NCBI GenBank assembly: GCA_037132135.1
Contig: JBAXPR010000091.1
Coordinates: 1 to 14,296 of the forward strand
Length of the DNA stretch: 14,296 nucleotides
Reading direction: 5' to 3'
Source of the DNA: BOG-933 sp037132135
GTDB taxonomy: Bacteria > Pseudomonadota > Alphaproteobacteria > Azospirillales > Azospirillaceae
The translations under genes and the position numbers were made by a program. Under the pieces are notes generated by a model. The model did not search any database, was not told the origin of the DNA, and worked only from the letters and a program-made list of their open reading frames with translations. Below, piece by piece: positions 6,322 to 14,042 of this stretch. Within the stretch, counting starts at the first letter, position 1. Every line of letters starts with the position of its first letter.

Positions 6322-7347
6322 GTGGCCAACGACATGTCCGGCGAGGAACTGCGCAGTTATCGGGAACAGCGCGGCTTGAATCAGCAGGAACTGGTGACCG
6401 AGCTTAACACCCGGCTCGACCGGCGCTACGACCGCGCCAAGATTTCCCGCTGGGAGACCGGAGCCGAGCGAATTCCCCAGATCGTCGCCGCGATGCTCAA
6501 GGACAGCTCGCGGCCACTGGGCATTCCGGCGGCGCGGGTGCGCGCGGCCCCGATCGTGTTCTGTGCCGCCAACCAGAAGGGCGGAGTGGCCAAGACCACC
6601 AGTTGCGTCAACATCGCCTATCTGCTCGGGCTTTCGGGCCAGCGGGTGCTGCTGATCGACTGCGATCCGCAGGCCAACGCCACCGTCCATCTCGGCGTTG
6701 ACCCCCACGAGCAGGAACTGGCCCGGTCGACCCTGACCCATGCCCTCCGGGCAACCCGGCCGATGCGGGAGTTCGTGATCCCGGTCTGCGAGGGAATTTT
6801 CGACCTCCTGCCTGCCTCGATCTCACTGGCCGCCGCCGACCGCGAGTTGCTGCGCCAACCCAACGGCACCCTGATTCTCCGGGCCAAGATCGCCCAGTTG
6901 GCCGGTCACTATGACTATGTCGTGCTCGACTGCCCGCCGCATCTGGGCGAGCTGACGGTCTCGGTGCTGAACGCCGCCGATCAGCTGCTGATCCCGACCC
7001 AGACCGAAATGCTGTCGATGATGGGCATCCCCCAGCTGTTCGAGACCATTTCCGGGGTACGGGAGCTGGTCAATCCGCGCCTGCGCATCCTCGGCATTCT
7101 GCCCACCATGTACAGCCCGCGCCGGCTCCAGGACGAGCAGGTGATGGCCGAACTGCGCGAACTGGCCGCGGCCGAGAAGCTGCGCCTGTTCTCGCCGGTC
7201 AAGCGGGCGGCCGATTACACCAAGAGCGTGATGGCCGGCCGGCCCGGCCTCGCCATCAACCCGAATTCGGCCGGAGCCGAAAGTTTCCGTGAAATCGCCG
7301 AGGCGCTGATCGCGCTGGGTCGGGAAGGAGCGCAGCATGGCCCGTAA
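6322..7347 (+). CDS. parA: ParA-family partition ATPase with N-terminal helix-turn-helix
   Basis: 341 residues from GTG. Residues about 8-60 look like an Xre/Cro-type helix-turn-helix (LRSYREQRGLNQQELVTELN, then KISRWETGAERIP). After a short linker comes a ParA/Soj ATPase. The deviant Walker A is KGGVAKTT (86-93) with the signature Lys at 86, Walker A' is LIDCDPQAN (111-119), and Walker B is VVLDCPPHLGE (200-210). In the ParA family such ATPases cycle on nucleoid DNA and are stimulated by ParB to move or position cargo. An N-terminal DNA-binding domain is typical of plasmid type Ia ParA proteins, which also repress their own promoter; canonical chromosomal ParA lacks it. The gene overlaps parB by 11 nt. 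It could serve a secondary replicon, an integrated element, or positioning of a non-chromosomal cargo. Confidence 0.88.
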   Translation: MANDMSGEELRSYREQRGLNQQELVTELNTRLDRRYDRAKISRWETGAERIPQIVAAMLKDSSRPLGIPAARVRAAPIVFCAANQKGGVAKTTSCVNIAYLLGLSGQRVLLIDCDPQANATVHLGVDPHEQELARSTLTHALRATRPMREFVIPVCEGIFDLLPASISLAAADRELLRQPNGTLILRAKIAQLAGHYDYVVLDCPPHLGELTVSVLNAADQLLIPTQTEMLSMMGIPQLFETISGVRELVNPRLRILGILPTMYSPRRLQDEQVMAELRELAAAEKLRLFSPVKRAADYTKSVMAGRPGLAINPNSAGAESFREIAEALIALGREGAQHGP

Positions 7348-8188
7348 GCTTGACCTTTCGAACGCTTCCCAGTTCAAGCGGGCGCTGGGCCGAACCGGGA
7401 TCGGCGTCGGTGACAACAACGCCCTTTTTGGGCTGAGCAGCCGGCTGCGCTACCGCGAGATCCTGCTCGCGAACATCGAGTCGGACCCCGGGCAGCCGCG
7501 TCGCAACGCCCGCGAGGCCGACATCGGCACCCTGGCCGCCTCGATCGAGCAGAAGGGCCTGCTGCAGCCGATCAATGTCCGCGAGACCGAGCCCGACCGC
7601 TTCGTGATCGTTACCGGCGAGCGCCGCTACTGGGCCTTCCGGGAACTGGGGCGCGAGACGATTCCGGCGCTGGTGATCGAGACCGACGACACCCAGGCCC
7701 TGGCGCTGATCGAGAATGTCCAGCGGCTGGACCTTCATCCGGTCGACCTTGCGGTCTCCCTGCAGCGCCTGATCGTCGACAAGGGGCTGGTCCAGGAGCA
7801 GGCGGCGGTGCTGATCGGCAAGTCGCAGGAATATATCGCCCGCCTGCTCGGCATTCTGCGGCTGCCGCCGCGCATTCTCGCGGAAGCGCCGGGCCGGCCC
7901 GATATTTCGGTCTCGCTGCTGATGGAACTGGCCGAGCTTGGCGACGAGGCGCTGCAGCTCAGCCTCTGGCAGCGGACCGGCGAGGCGCTGACGGTCAAGA
8001 CGGTGCGGGCGGTCAAGCAATCCCGGCCGGCCCCGGCCGATCCCTCCTTCGAGCGGGTGCTGCGCGCCCTGCGCACCGGCATTGGCCGGATGCAGAGCTT
8101 CGCCGCCGGCGGGGCGGTGCTCGACGAGGGGCAGCGTCAGGCGATGCGGGCGCTGCGGGACCAACTCACCAGCATGCTGGGTGAGTAG
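7337..8188 (+). CDS. parB: ParB-family DNA-binding partition protein
   Basis: 283 residues. AAGGAG at 7325-7330 is six bases before the ATG, which lies inside the 3' end of parA, so the two are probably translationally coupled. The ParB/Spo0J N-terminal domain is clear. PGQPRR (51-56) and SIEQKGLLQPI (69-79) are followed by TGERRYWAFRELG (93-105), which contains the GERR box that binds CTP in the family. LIENVQRLDLHPVDLA (114-129) follows. The central helix-turn-helix region (about 130-170, QEQAAVLIGKSQEYIARLL) would read a parS site. The C-terminal third diverges and is the probable dimerisation region. Canonical ParB loads at parS, slides as a CTP clamp and stimulates ParA. The 16-bp palindrome one base after the stop is the likely binding site. 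Confidence 0.9.
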   Translation: MARKLDLSNASQFKRALGRTGIGVGDNNALFGLSSRLRYREILLANIESDPGQPRRNAREADIGTLAASIEQKGLLQPINVRETEPDRFVIVTGERRYWAFRELGRETIPALVIETDDTQALALIENVQRLDLHPVDLAVSLQRLIVDKGLVQEQAAVLIGKSQEYIARLLGILRLPPRILAEAPGRPDISVSLLMELAELGDEALQLSLWQRTGEALTVKTVRAVKQSRPAPADPSFERVLRALRTGIGRMQSFAAGGAVLDEGQRQAMRALRDQLTSMLGE

Positions 8189-8189
8189 C

Positions 8190-8205
8190 TATTAGACGTC
8201 TAATA
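8190..8205. promoter_or_regulatory. Perfect 16-bp palindrome, candidate parS
   Basis: TATTAGACGTCTAATA is fully self-complementary with no loop. It lies one base after the parB stop and is AT-rich in otherwise GC-rich DNA. It differs from the widespread chromosomal parS (TGTTTCACGTGAAACA), though both are 16-bp palindromes with a CG or ACGT-type centre. Position and symmetry suggest the cognate site of this ParB. An operator for the following gene is the main alternative. Confidence 0.5.
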
Positions 8206-8266
8206 CTGTCGCCAACCCGGGATACCCCGACCTCGTCGCCACCATTAACCGGGAGCCGATGCCGAC

Positions 8267-10420
8267 GTGACGATGAACCGACAGTACCGGCGCGCCGCCG
8301 GCAAAAAGACCCGGGCCGCCGCACCGGCCCTTCAGACCGGCGATCTTTTTGCGTTGGCACAGCATCACCATCAGGTCGGCGAGTGGGGCCAGGCCGAGCA
8401 GCTCTACCGGGAGATTCTGGCACTCGATCCCGAGCATGGCGGCAGCCTGCACTATCTCGGGATTCTCGCCTATCAGGTCGGCCGTCTCGATCTTGCCGAG
8501 GCGGCGATCGGTCAGGCCGCGGCCCTCTGTCCCGACGATGCCGAGATCCGCAACAACCTCGGGACCGTACTCTGGCGCCAGGGCAAGCTCTCCGAGGCGG
8601 CGGCGCAGTTCGAGCGGGCGTTGATGCTCAAATCCGACTACGCCGAAGCCCACAACAATTTTGCCAACACCCTCAAGGATCTCGGCCGGCTGGCGGACGC
8701 GGTCGCTCACTATGCCGAAGCGCTGAAACTCCGGTCCGGCTATGCCGAAGCCCACAACAACCTGGGCAGCGCGCTGCAAAGCCTGGGCCGCCTGCCCGAA
8801 GCGCTGGCCCATTACGAGCAGGCTCTGAAGGCCCGGGCCAACTATCCCGAGGCGCACAACAATGCCGGCAACGCCCGCCTGCGCCAGGGCCGGGTCGCGG
8901 ACGCAGTGGCCCATTATGAGCGGGCGCTCCAGCTCCGGGCCGACTATCCCGAGGCCCTCAACAATCTCGGCAGCGCTCTCCTGCATCTCGGCCGGTTGTC
9001 GGACGCGACCCGCTGCTTCGAACGGGCGCTGGCGCTGAAGCCAGAGTTTCCCGGCGCCTGCAACAATCTCGGCGGTGCGCTGCAGAACCAGGGCCGGTTG
9101 GCGGCGGCGGCAGCGCACTTCGAGCGGGCGCTGGCGCTCGATCCGGCTTATGAGGAGGCGCATCGCAACCTGATCTACACCCAGCTTTACCGGCCCGGTG
9201 TCGGTCTCGACGAGATTCTGACCGCGTCGCGCCGGTGGAGCGCCGCCCATGCCGACCGTTTTAAAGCCGACTGGCCGCTTCGGCTACCGGCAACGTGCGG
9301 GGGCCGGCCCAGACTCGGCTTCGTTTCCGGCGATTTTCGCAGCCATGTCGTCGGCCGGCTGATGATCCCGGTGCTGGAGGCGCTGAGCCGGGCCGGGCAC
9401 GATATCGTCTGCTACAGCAACAGCGCCATCGACGATGCGCTGACCGCCCGTTTCCGGGCCGCCACGGCGCTGTGGCGGCCGATCTCCGGTCGCGCCGATG
9501 AGGAGGTCGCGGCGCAGATCCGGGCCGACGGCATCGAGATTCTGGTCGATCTCAGCGGCTATACCGCCGACAACCGCCTGCTGGTGTTCGCCCGCAAGCC
9601 GGCGCCGCTCCAGATCACCTGGCTCGGCTACCCGGCCACCACCGGCATGACGGCGATGGATTATCTGCTGGCCGATGCCGTTCAGGTACCGGCGGCGGCC
9701 GATCGGGGCTTTGAGGAAAAGATCATCCGCCTGCCCGACGGTTATCACCTCTACCGGCCGATCGCCGAGGCGCCGGAGGTCGGGCCGCCGCCGGCGGCGG
9801 CCAACGGCTTCGTCACCTTCGGCTCATTCAACGGCGTCCAGAAGCTGTCGGAGCCGGCGATTGCCAGCTGGAGCCGGATTTTGCGCCGCCTGCCCTCGTC
9901 GCGGCTGACGCTCAAGGCGCCCGGGTTCACCGATCCGGCAACCCGGCAACGATATCTCGAGCTGTTCGCCGCTCACGGCATCGGGGCCGAACGCCTGACG
10001 GTGCTCGGCCGGACCTCGCCCTCCGAGCACATGGCGGCGATGACCGCGACCGACATCGCCCTCGACTCCTTTCCCTATACCGGCGGCGCCACCACCGTCG
10101 ACACGCTCTGGATGGGCGTGCCGGTAATCACGCTGGCGGGAGAAACCATGGCCGGCCGGCTGTCCGCGGGCTATCTCACCGCGATCGGCCGCTCCGAACT
10201 GATCGCCGGCGATGACGATGCGTATGTCGAACTGGCGGTGGCGCTGGCCCGCGACGCCGGTCGCCTTGCGACCCTCCGCAGCGGGCTGCGGCCGAGCATG
10301 GCCGACTCGCCACTGTGCGACGAGGCCCGCTTCGTCCGCACCTTCGAGGCCGCCTGCGCCGCGATCCGCGCCCGTCTGCAGGCCGGCGAACCGCCCTGCT
10401 CCTTTGAGGTCAAACCATGA
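8267..10420 (+). CDS. TPR-containing O-GlcNAc-transferase-like glycosyltransferase (GT41/SPINDLY type)
   Basis: 717 residues. The basic N-terminus is followed by about eight to nine tetratricopeptide repeats (about 25-305), with near-identical units such as YAEAHNNLGSALQSLGR. The C-terminal half is the GT41 catalytic region (about 347-700). It includes LGFVSGDFRSHVVGRLM (His360 aligns with the active-site His of OGT enzymes), DGIEILVDLSGYT (421-433) and QITWLGYPATTG (449-460). FGSFNGVQKLSEP (518-530) follows, whose Lys526 aligns with the UDP-contacting Lys. The last motif is TTVDTLWMGVPVITLAG (609-625). The family adds GlcNAc, fucose or similar sugars to Ser/Thr of cytoplasmic proteins; in bacteria flagellin and adhesins are known targets. 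The GTG at 8267 is 11 nt from GGGAG; ATG 8273 is an alternative. No signal peptide. It lies 78 nt after parB on the same strand and overlaps the opposing gene tail to tail. Confidence 0.88.
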   Translation: MTMNRQYRRAAGKKTRAAAPALQTGDLFALAQHHHQVGEWGQAEQLYREILALDPEHGGSLHYLGILAYQVGRLDLAEAAIGQAAALCPDDAEIRNNLGTVLWRQGKLSEAAAQFERALMLKSDYAEAHNNFANTLKDLGRLADAVAHYAEALKLRSGYAEAHNNLGSALQSLGRLPEALAHYEQALKARANYPEAHNNAGNARLRQGRVADAVAHYERALQLRADYPEALNNLGSALLHLGRLSDATRCFERALALKPEFPGACNNLGGALQNQGRLAAAAAHFERALALDPAYEEAHRNLIYTQLYRPGVGLDEILTASRRWSAAHADRFKADWPLRLPATCGGRPRLGFVSGDFRSHVVGRLMIPVLEALSRAGHDIVCYSNSAIDDALTARFRAATALWRPISGRADEEVAAQIRADGIEILVDLSGYTADNRLLVFARKPAPLQITWLGYPATTGMTAMDYLLADAVQVPAAADRGFEEKIIRLPDGYHLYRPIAEAPEVGPPPAAANGFVTFGSFNGVQKLSEPAIASWSRILRRLPSSRLTLKAPGFTDPATRQRYLELFAAHGIGAERLTVLGRTSPSEHMAAMTATDIALDSFPYTGGATTVDTLWMGVPVITLAGETMAGRLSAGYLTAIGRSELIAGDDDAYVELAVALARDAGRLATLRSGLRPSMADSPLCDEARFVRTFEAACAAIRARLQAGEPPCSFEVKP
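8540..9180 (+). repeat. 102-bp periodic repeats encoding TPR units
   Basis: Near-identical DNA recurs with a 102-nt period, the length of a 34-residue TPR. For example, GCCGAAGCCCACAACAA occurs at 8642 and again at 8744. CCCGAGGC follows TAT at similar spacing near 8841 and 8943. The low divergence of some units suggests recent internal duplication and potential for repeat-number variation. Confidence 0.75.
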
Positions 10421-12296
10421 ACGGGCTTGCCGGTTCACCGGCACACCAGCGGCGCCACATGATCCGGTAAGCCGTCTCGAGGCGGCGGGCGAGCGCGGCG
10501 GCGTCGCAGAGCGGCGAGGCGGTCATGCGCTGCCGCAGCCCGGCGCGGAGCCCGGCCAGCCGGGCGCGGTCGGTGGCCAGGGCCGCCGCAATCTCGAGAT
10601 AGGCTGCCGGATCGGCGGCGATCAGCTCATCCAGGCCAAGCCGGGTCAGCAGGCTGGCGCCCATGCGCGCAGCGTGGCGCTCTCCCGCCAGGGTCACCAC
10701 CGGCACACCCATCCAGAGCGCCTCGCAGGTGGTGGTGGTGCCATTATAGGGGAAGGGGTCGAGGGCGATGCCGACCCGGCGGTAGCTGTCAAGATGGCTC
10801 TCGAAGCCGGCGGTCCAGCTCAGCAGCTCCAGCCGCTCCCGGGCGACGCCGTGACGCCCGAAGCTTTGGCGCAGCGCCCGCGCCACCGCCTCATCGGCCA
10901 GTTGCCGGCTTTTCAGCAGCAGGCGCGCTCCGGGCAGGCGGCAGAGCAGCGCCGCCCACAGCGCCAACACCGGCGGCGACAGCTTGTTGAGATTGTTGAA
11001 TGAGCCGAAGGTCAGGGCGGCGCCGTCCGCCGGTTCCGCGGCGGGTGCGGGGTCTGGTCCTGCAGCGCAGGGAGGCCGGTAGCACAGAAAGCCCCCCTGC
11101 AACCGCACCAGGGCTTCGCTGGCGAGGCGGTCGGCGCCGCCCTCGGGGTCCGAGACCGGGTCGACCAGCCGGTAATCGATGGCGGCAAGGCCGGTGCTGC
11201 CGGGATAGCCGAGCCAGGTCACCTGCACCGGCGCCGGCTTCAGCGCGAACACCGGCAGCCGGTTGAAGGCCGAATGGCCGGCGAGATCGATCAGAAGATC
11301 GATGCCGTCGGCCTGGATGCGCGCCGCCAGCGCCCGGTCGTCGAGACCGGCGGTCTCGCACCAGCCCTCGGCCAGCGCCTTGATGCGGGCGGTGACGGCA
11401 TCGGGACGCCGGGTTTCGGAATAGCAACGGCTGCTGACGGCCGTGCGGTCGTGGGCGGCGAGCAGCGGTTCGATGAAGAAGCCGACCACATGATGGCGAA
11501 AATCCCCCGAGACGTAACCGATGCGCAGGCGGCGCCCGGGCTCGCGCGGATTGGCGTGGGGCAGGGCGGGGCAGGCGTGGCGGCGGCCAAAGTCCCGGTG
11601 CTCGGCAAAAAGGCGGGCAGCCGGGAGATCGGGCAGATACGTCAGGGTCATCAGGAGATTGCTGTGGGCCTCGGCATACCCGGGCCGGAGCGCGAGGGCT
11701 TGGCGGTAGTGCGCCACCGCCTCGGCCATCCGGCCCAGCTCCTGACAGCCTTTGCCAAGATTGTTGCGAGCCTCGGCATGGTCGGGGGCGAGGGTCAGTG
11801 CCCGCTCGAAATGCGCCACCGCCTCGGTGACCCGCCCGAGTTCCAGGAGGGCGGCGCCGAGATTATTGTGGACCTCGGGCCGCTCGGGACCGAGGGCGAG
11901 GGCCTGCTCGAAATGACCCAGCGCCGCCTCAGGCCGGCCCTGGGCCTGGAGGCTGCTGGCCAGGTTGTAATGGGCGCCGGCATAATCGGGCTTGAGGGCG
12001 AGGGCGCGGCGGTAGCTGGCGGCGGCCTCATCGAGTCGGCCCAGCCCGTGGAGGGCGTTGCCGAGGTTGTTGTGGCAGGCGGGATCGCGGCCGTCGAGGG
12101 CGATCGCCTCACCGATCAACCGCACCGCCAGTTCGCCGCGTCCGGTCTGACTGGCCAGCACACCCATCCGGTGGCGGCAGTCGGCATGCCCGGGCGCCAC
12201 GGCCAGAATCCGGCTGTAGAGCGCCTCGGCCTCCTGGAGCCGCCCGGCCTGATGGTGATCGAGGGCAAGAGCGAGGGCTTCGGGCACCGTGACCAT
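10410..12296 (-). CDS. TPR-containing O-GlcNAc-transferase-like glycosyltransferase (second copy, GT41/SPINDLY type)
   Basis: 628 residues, minus strand. About six tetratricopeptide repeats (about 5-215; for example EVHNNLGAALLELGRVTEAV) precede a GT41 catalytic half. It shows LRIGYVSGDFRHHVVGFFIE (His269 at the active-site position), DGIDLLIDLAGHS (330-342) and WLGYPGSTGLAAIDYRL. Next come FGSFNNLNKLSP with Lys438, and NGTTTTCEALWMGVPVVTLAG (518-538) for sugar-nucleotide binding. It matches the commonest bacterial form of the family more closely than the plus-strand neighbour does. GAGGGG lies eight bases before the ATG. The upstream gene ends 12 nt earlier, so it is the last gene of a three-gene operon. 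Likely a cytoplasmic protein glycosyltransferase; donor sugar and acceptor are not determinable here. Confidence 0.9.
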   Translation of the reverse strand: MVTVPEALALALDHHQAGRLQEAEALYSRILAVAPGHADCRHRMGVLASQTGRGELAVRLIGEAIALDGRDPACHNNLGNALHGLGRLDEAAASYRRALALKPDYAGAHYNLASSLQAQGRPEAALGHFEQALALGPERPEVHNNLGAALLELGRVTEAVAHFERALTLAPDHAEARNNLGKGCQELGRMAEAVAHYRQALALRPGYAEAHSNLLMTLTYLPDLPAARLFAEHRDFGRRHACPALPHANPREPGRRLRIGYVSGDFRHHVVGFFIEPLLAAHDRTAVSSRCYSETRRPDAVTARIKALAEGWCETAGLDDRALAARIQADGIDLLIDLAGHSAFNRLPVFALKPAPVQVTWLGYPGSTGLAAIDYRLVDPVSDPEGGADRLASEALVRLQGGFLCYRPPCAAGPDPAPAAEPADGAALTFGSFNNLNKLSPPVLALWAALLCRLPGARLLLKSRQLADEAVARALRQSFGRHGVARERLELLSWTAGFESHLDSYRRVGIALDPFPYNGTTTTCEALWMGVPVVTLAGERHAARMGASLLTRLGLDELIAADPAAYLEIAAALATDRARLAGLRAGLRQRMTASPLCDAAALARRLETAYRIMWRRWCAGEPASPFMV

Positions 12297-12308
12297 GGCT
12301 GCGGCCCC

Positions 12309-13499
12309 TCAGAGAAAACAGCTGTGCTGATAGAGCTGGTTGTCCAGCACCAGCGTGCTGTCCCGTCCGGCGGCGCTGCGCAGGGACTCGATCAGCGCCG
12401 AGACGTTGGAACGGCCATTGCCGATGAAATGGTCGGCCTCAAGGGCAAGCAGCAGATCGACCATCACCTCGCGGCCAAGGGTGAGGCCGTCGGCGCCCGA
12501 CTGGTAGTGAATGCCGGTGGCGTCGCCGGTGCGCCGGCATTCGGTCATCACCAGCCGCGCGCCGTAACGCTGGCGAAAGAGTTCGGCCAGGGTCTCGTCG
12601 TCGGTCAGCAGCAGGATGCGCAGCGCCGCCGGCAGGGCGTCGATCAGGGTGAAGCAGCGGCGGTTGGCCTGACCGACCTCGGGCACCTCCAGCACCTTGT
12701 CGGAACCGCGGACATGGACCGCCACCACCGGTCCGCAGGTCAGATGCCGGGCGCGGAACCGTGCCGCCGCGGCTTGGAGTTCCGGCCGGGGCCGGAGATA
12801 GGCCTCGGCCAGGGCCGCGAGGCAGGCGGCCGGGGCCAGCCCGTGCCAGCGGTGGCCGGGCGGGATCCAGGGCGCGAGATCGGCGACGCCGATGAAATTG
12901 TCGCAAACCAGAATCGTCTCGGGCCGGGCCAGCAGGGTCGGCGGCGCCGGCCCCGCGCCCGGCCGGGTTACCGGACGGTCGTGACCGAGGGTGGCCGGGC
13001 TCCAGCCGACGGGAAACAGGCTGGCATCCTTGAGGGCCGCTAGTTCCGCGAGACCGACCGCCGACACCGGTTCGAAAAAGCGGGCAAAGCCCTCGGTGCC
13101 AGCCTCGGAAAAAAGGCAGCGCCCGCCCCAGTGGATCACCGGGACCCGGCCGGTGATCTCGGCCAGCAGCAGCCCGCCCAGAACATGGGCGAGTTCGGAA
13201 CAGAAGCCATAGCCCCAGGACTTGATCAGCACGAAACCCGCCTCCCGGCGGACCGGTGGCCACAGGAGCCCGGCCAGCCGCTCGAGATTGTCGCGAGCGG
13301 CTGGCAGGGGCAGGGCGCGCTCGAAACACCGCGCCGCCGGTTCGGACAGGCCGGCGAAGGCGGCGATACAGCCGAGCAGGTTCAGGCCGGCGGCATCGTC
13401 GGGTGCCGCCGCCAGCCCGCGCCGGCACCAGCCATCCGCGGCGGCCAACCGGCCCCGGTAGAGATAATCGGCGGCCCGGGCAAAGGCGCGGGTGCTCAT
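12309..13499 (-). CDS. TPR-like plus fucosyltransferase-like glycosyltransferase
   Basis: 396 residues. The first ~75 residues look like two TPR-like helical hairpins (ADYLYRGRLAAADGWCRRGL; LNLLGCIAAFAGLSEPAARC). The rest resembles the O-/alpha-1,6-fucosyltransferase superfamily (NodZ/FUT8/POFUT group). An N-terminal Rossmann-like part has SWGYGFCSELAHVLGGLLLA and GRVPVIHWG (94-125). The donor-binding part has VAVHVRGSDKVLEV (259-272), with Arg264 at the position of the conserved GDP-sugar-binding Arg. RILLLTDDETLAELF is the next strand and FIGNGRSNVSALIESL (359-374) the C-terminal motif. If active it would use a GDP-sugar. Its start overlaps the stop of the methyltransferase-like gene by four bases (13496-13499), and it is followed 12 nt later by the OGT-like gene, so all three are probably co-expressed. 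Assignment to the superfamily is by motif; the precise linkage is unknown. Confidence 0.65.
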   Translation of the reverse strand: MSTRAFARAADYLYRGRLAAADGWCRRGLAAAPDDAAGLNLLGCIAAFAGLSEPAARCFERALPLPAARDNLERLAGLLWPPVRREAGFVLIKSWGYGFCSELAHVLGGLLLAEITGRVPVIHWGGRCLFSEAGTEGFARFFEPVSAVGLAELAALKDASLFPVGWSPATLGHDRPVTRPGAGPAPPTLLARPETILVCDNFIGVADLAPWIPPGHRWHGLAPAACLAALAEAYLRPRPELQAAAARFRARHLTCGPVVAVHVRGSDKVLEVPEVGQANRRCFTLIDALPAALRILLLTDDETLAELFRQRYGARLVMTECRRTGDATGIHYQSGADGLTLGREVMVDLLLALEADHFIGNGRSNVSALIESLRSAAGRDSTLVLDNQLYQHSCFL

Positions 13500-14032
13500 G
13501 ACGCCCCCGTCAGACGCTGAACGATGCCGGGAATGAGGCCGTGCAACGGGCCGATCTGCCGGACCCGCCCGGGGTCGGTGGACAGGAGGGCAACGGCGGT
13601 GCCGCCGTGAACGAAGCGGCAGCAGAGACCGGGCAGCGTCGTGGCCACCGGCAGCGCCGCCGCCATCGCCACCAGCACCAGGGACGACCGTTCCAGCCAG
13701 GCGTCGGCCAGGGCCAGAGCATCCGCCAACTCCAGATGCTCGAAGACATCCTCGAACAGCACCAGATCCACCCCGGCGAACCGGGCGGCGGCAATGCGGA
13801 TGTCGGTGAAGCCGAGCCCTCGCTCGGTCTGCCGCAGCCGGAACTCGTCCAGCACCGGCGCCCAGGCCGTTTCGATACCGACCCAGGCCGCCCCGGGCAG
13901 ATGGTCGGCGAGCACGGCGCGATAGCGGCCCTCGGCCCCGGCATCGAGCACGCGCCCGAACCCCCGCAGCTCATGGAGCTTGCGCAGCATCAGCGCGGTA
14001 TAGAGAAGAGCGTGGTCGGGAGCGGCGGGCAT
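13496..14032 (-). CDS. Small class I methyltransferase-like protein
   Basis: 178 residues, minus strand. GFGRVLDAGAEGRYRAVLAD (24-43) matches motif I of SAM-dependent class I methyltransferases. WVGIETAW supplies the acidic residue after strand 2, and DLVLFEDVFEHLELADAL fits the strand-4/post-motif region common in this class (the FEHL pattern). The protein is shorter than most (usually 200-280 residues), and the C-terminal beta-hairpin part is abbreviated. It may be a minimal enzyme, a truncated one, or a non-catalytic relative. No clear Shine-Dalgarno precedes the ATG at 14032; an in-frame ATG at 13990 is possible but would cut into the fold. First gene of the minus-strand glycosylation-type operon, it may methylate a sugar or the glycan acceptor. 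Confidence 0.6.
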   Translation of the reverse strand: MPAAPDHALLYTALMLRKLHELRGFGRVLDAGAEGRYRAVLADHLPGAAWVGIETAWAPVLDEFRLRQTERGLGFTDIRIAAARFAGVDLVLFEDVFEHLELADALALADAWLERSSLVLVAMAAALPVATTLPGLCCRFVHGGTAVALLSTDPGRVRQIGPLHGLIPGIVQRLTGAS

Positions 14033-14042
14033 GGCGCAGAAC

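Noticed and set aside
8540..9180. Possible CRISPR-like array because of regularly spaced similar units
   Set aside because: The 102-bp period is in frame and encodes canonical TPR motifs; the units have no unique spacers.
8192..9250. Minus-strand 352-codon repetitive protein opposite the TPR region
   Set aside because: Its periodicity of 34 residues is the antisense image of the TPR repeats on the plus strand.
11274..13043. Plus-strand open frame of 589 codons opposite the second OGT-like gene
   Set aside because: It is the antisense of the TPR, GT41 and fucosyltransferase-like regions, with repetitive GLG/EGE patterns mirroring the TPR repeats.
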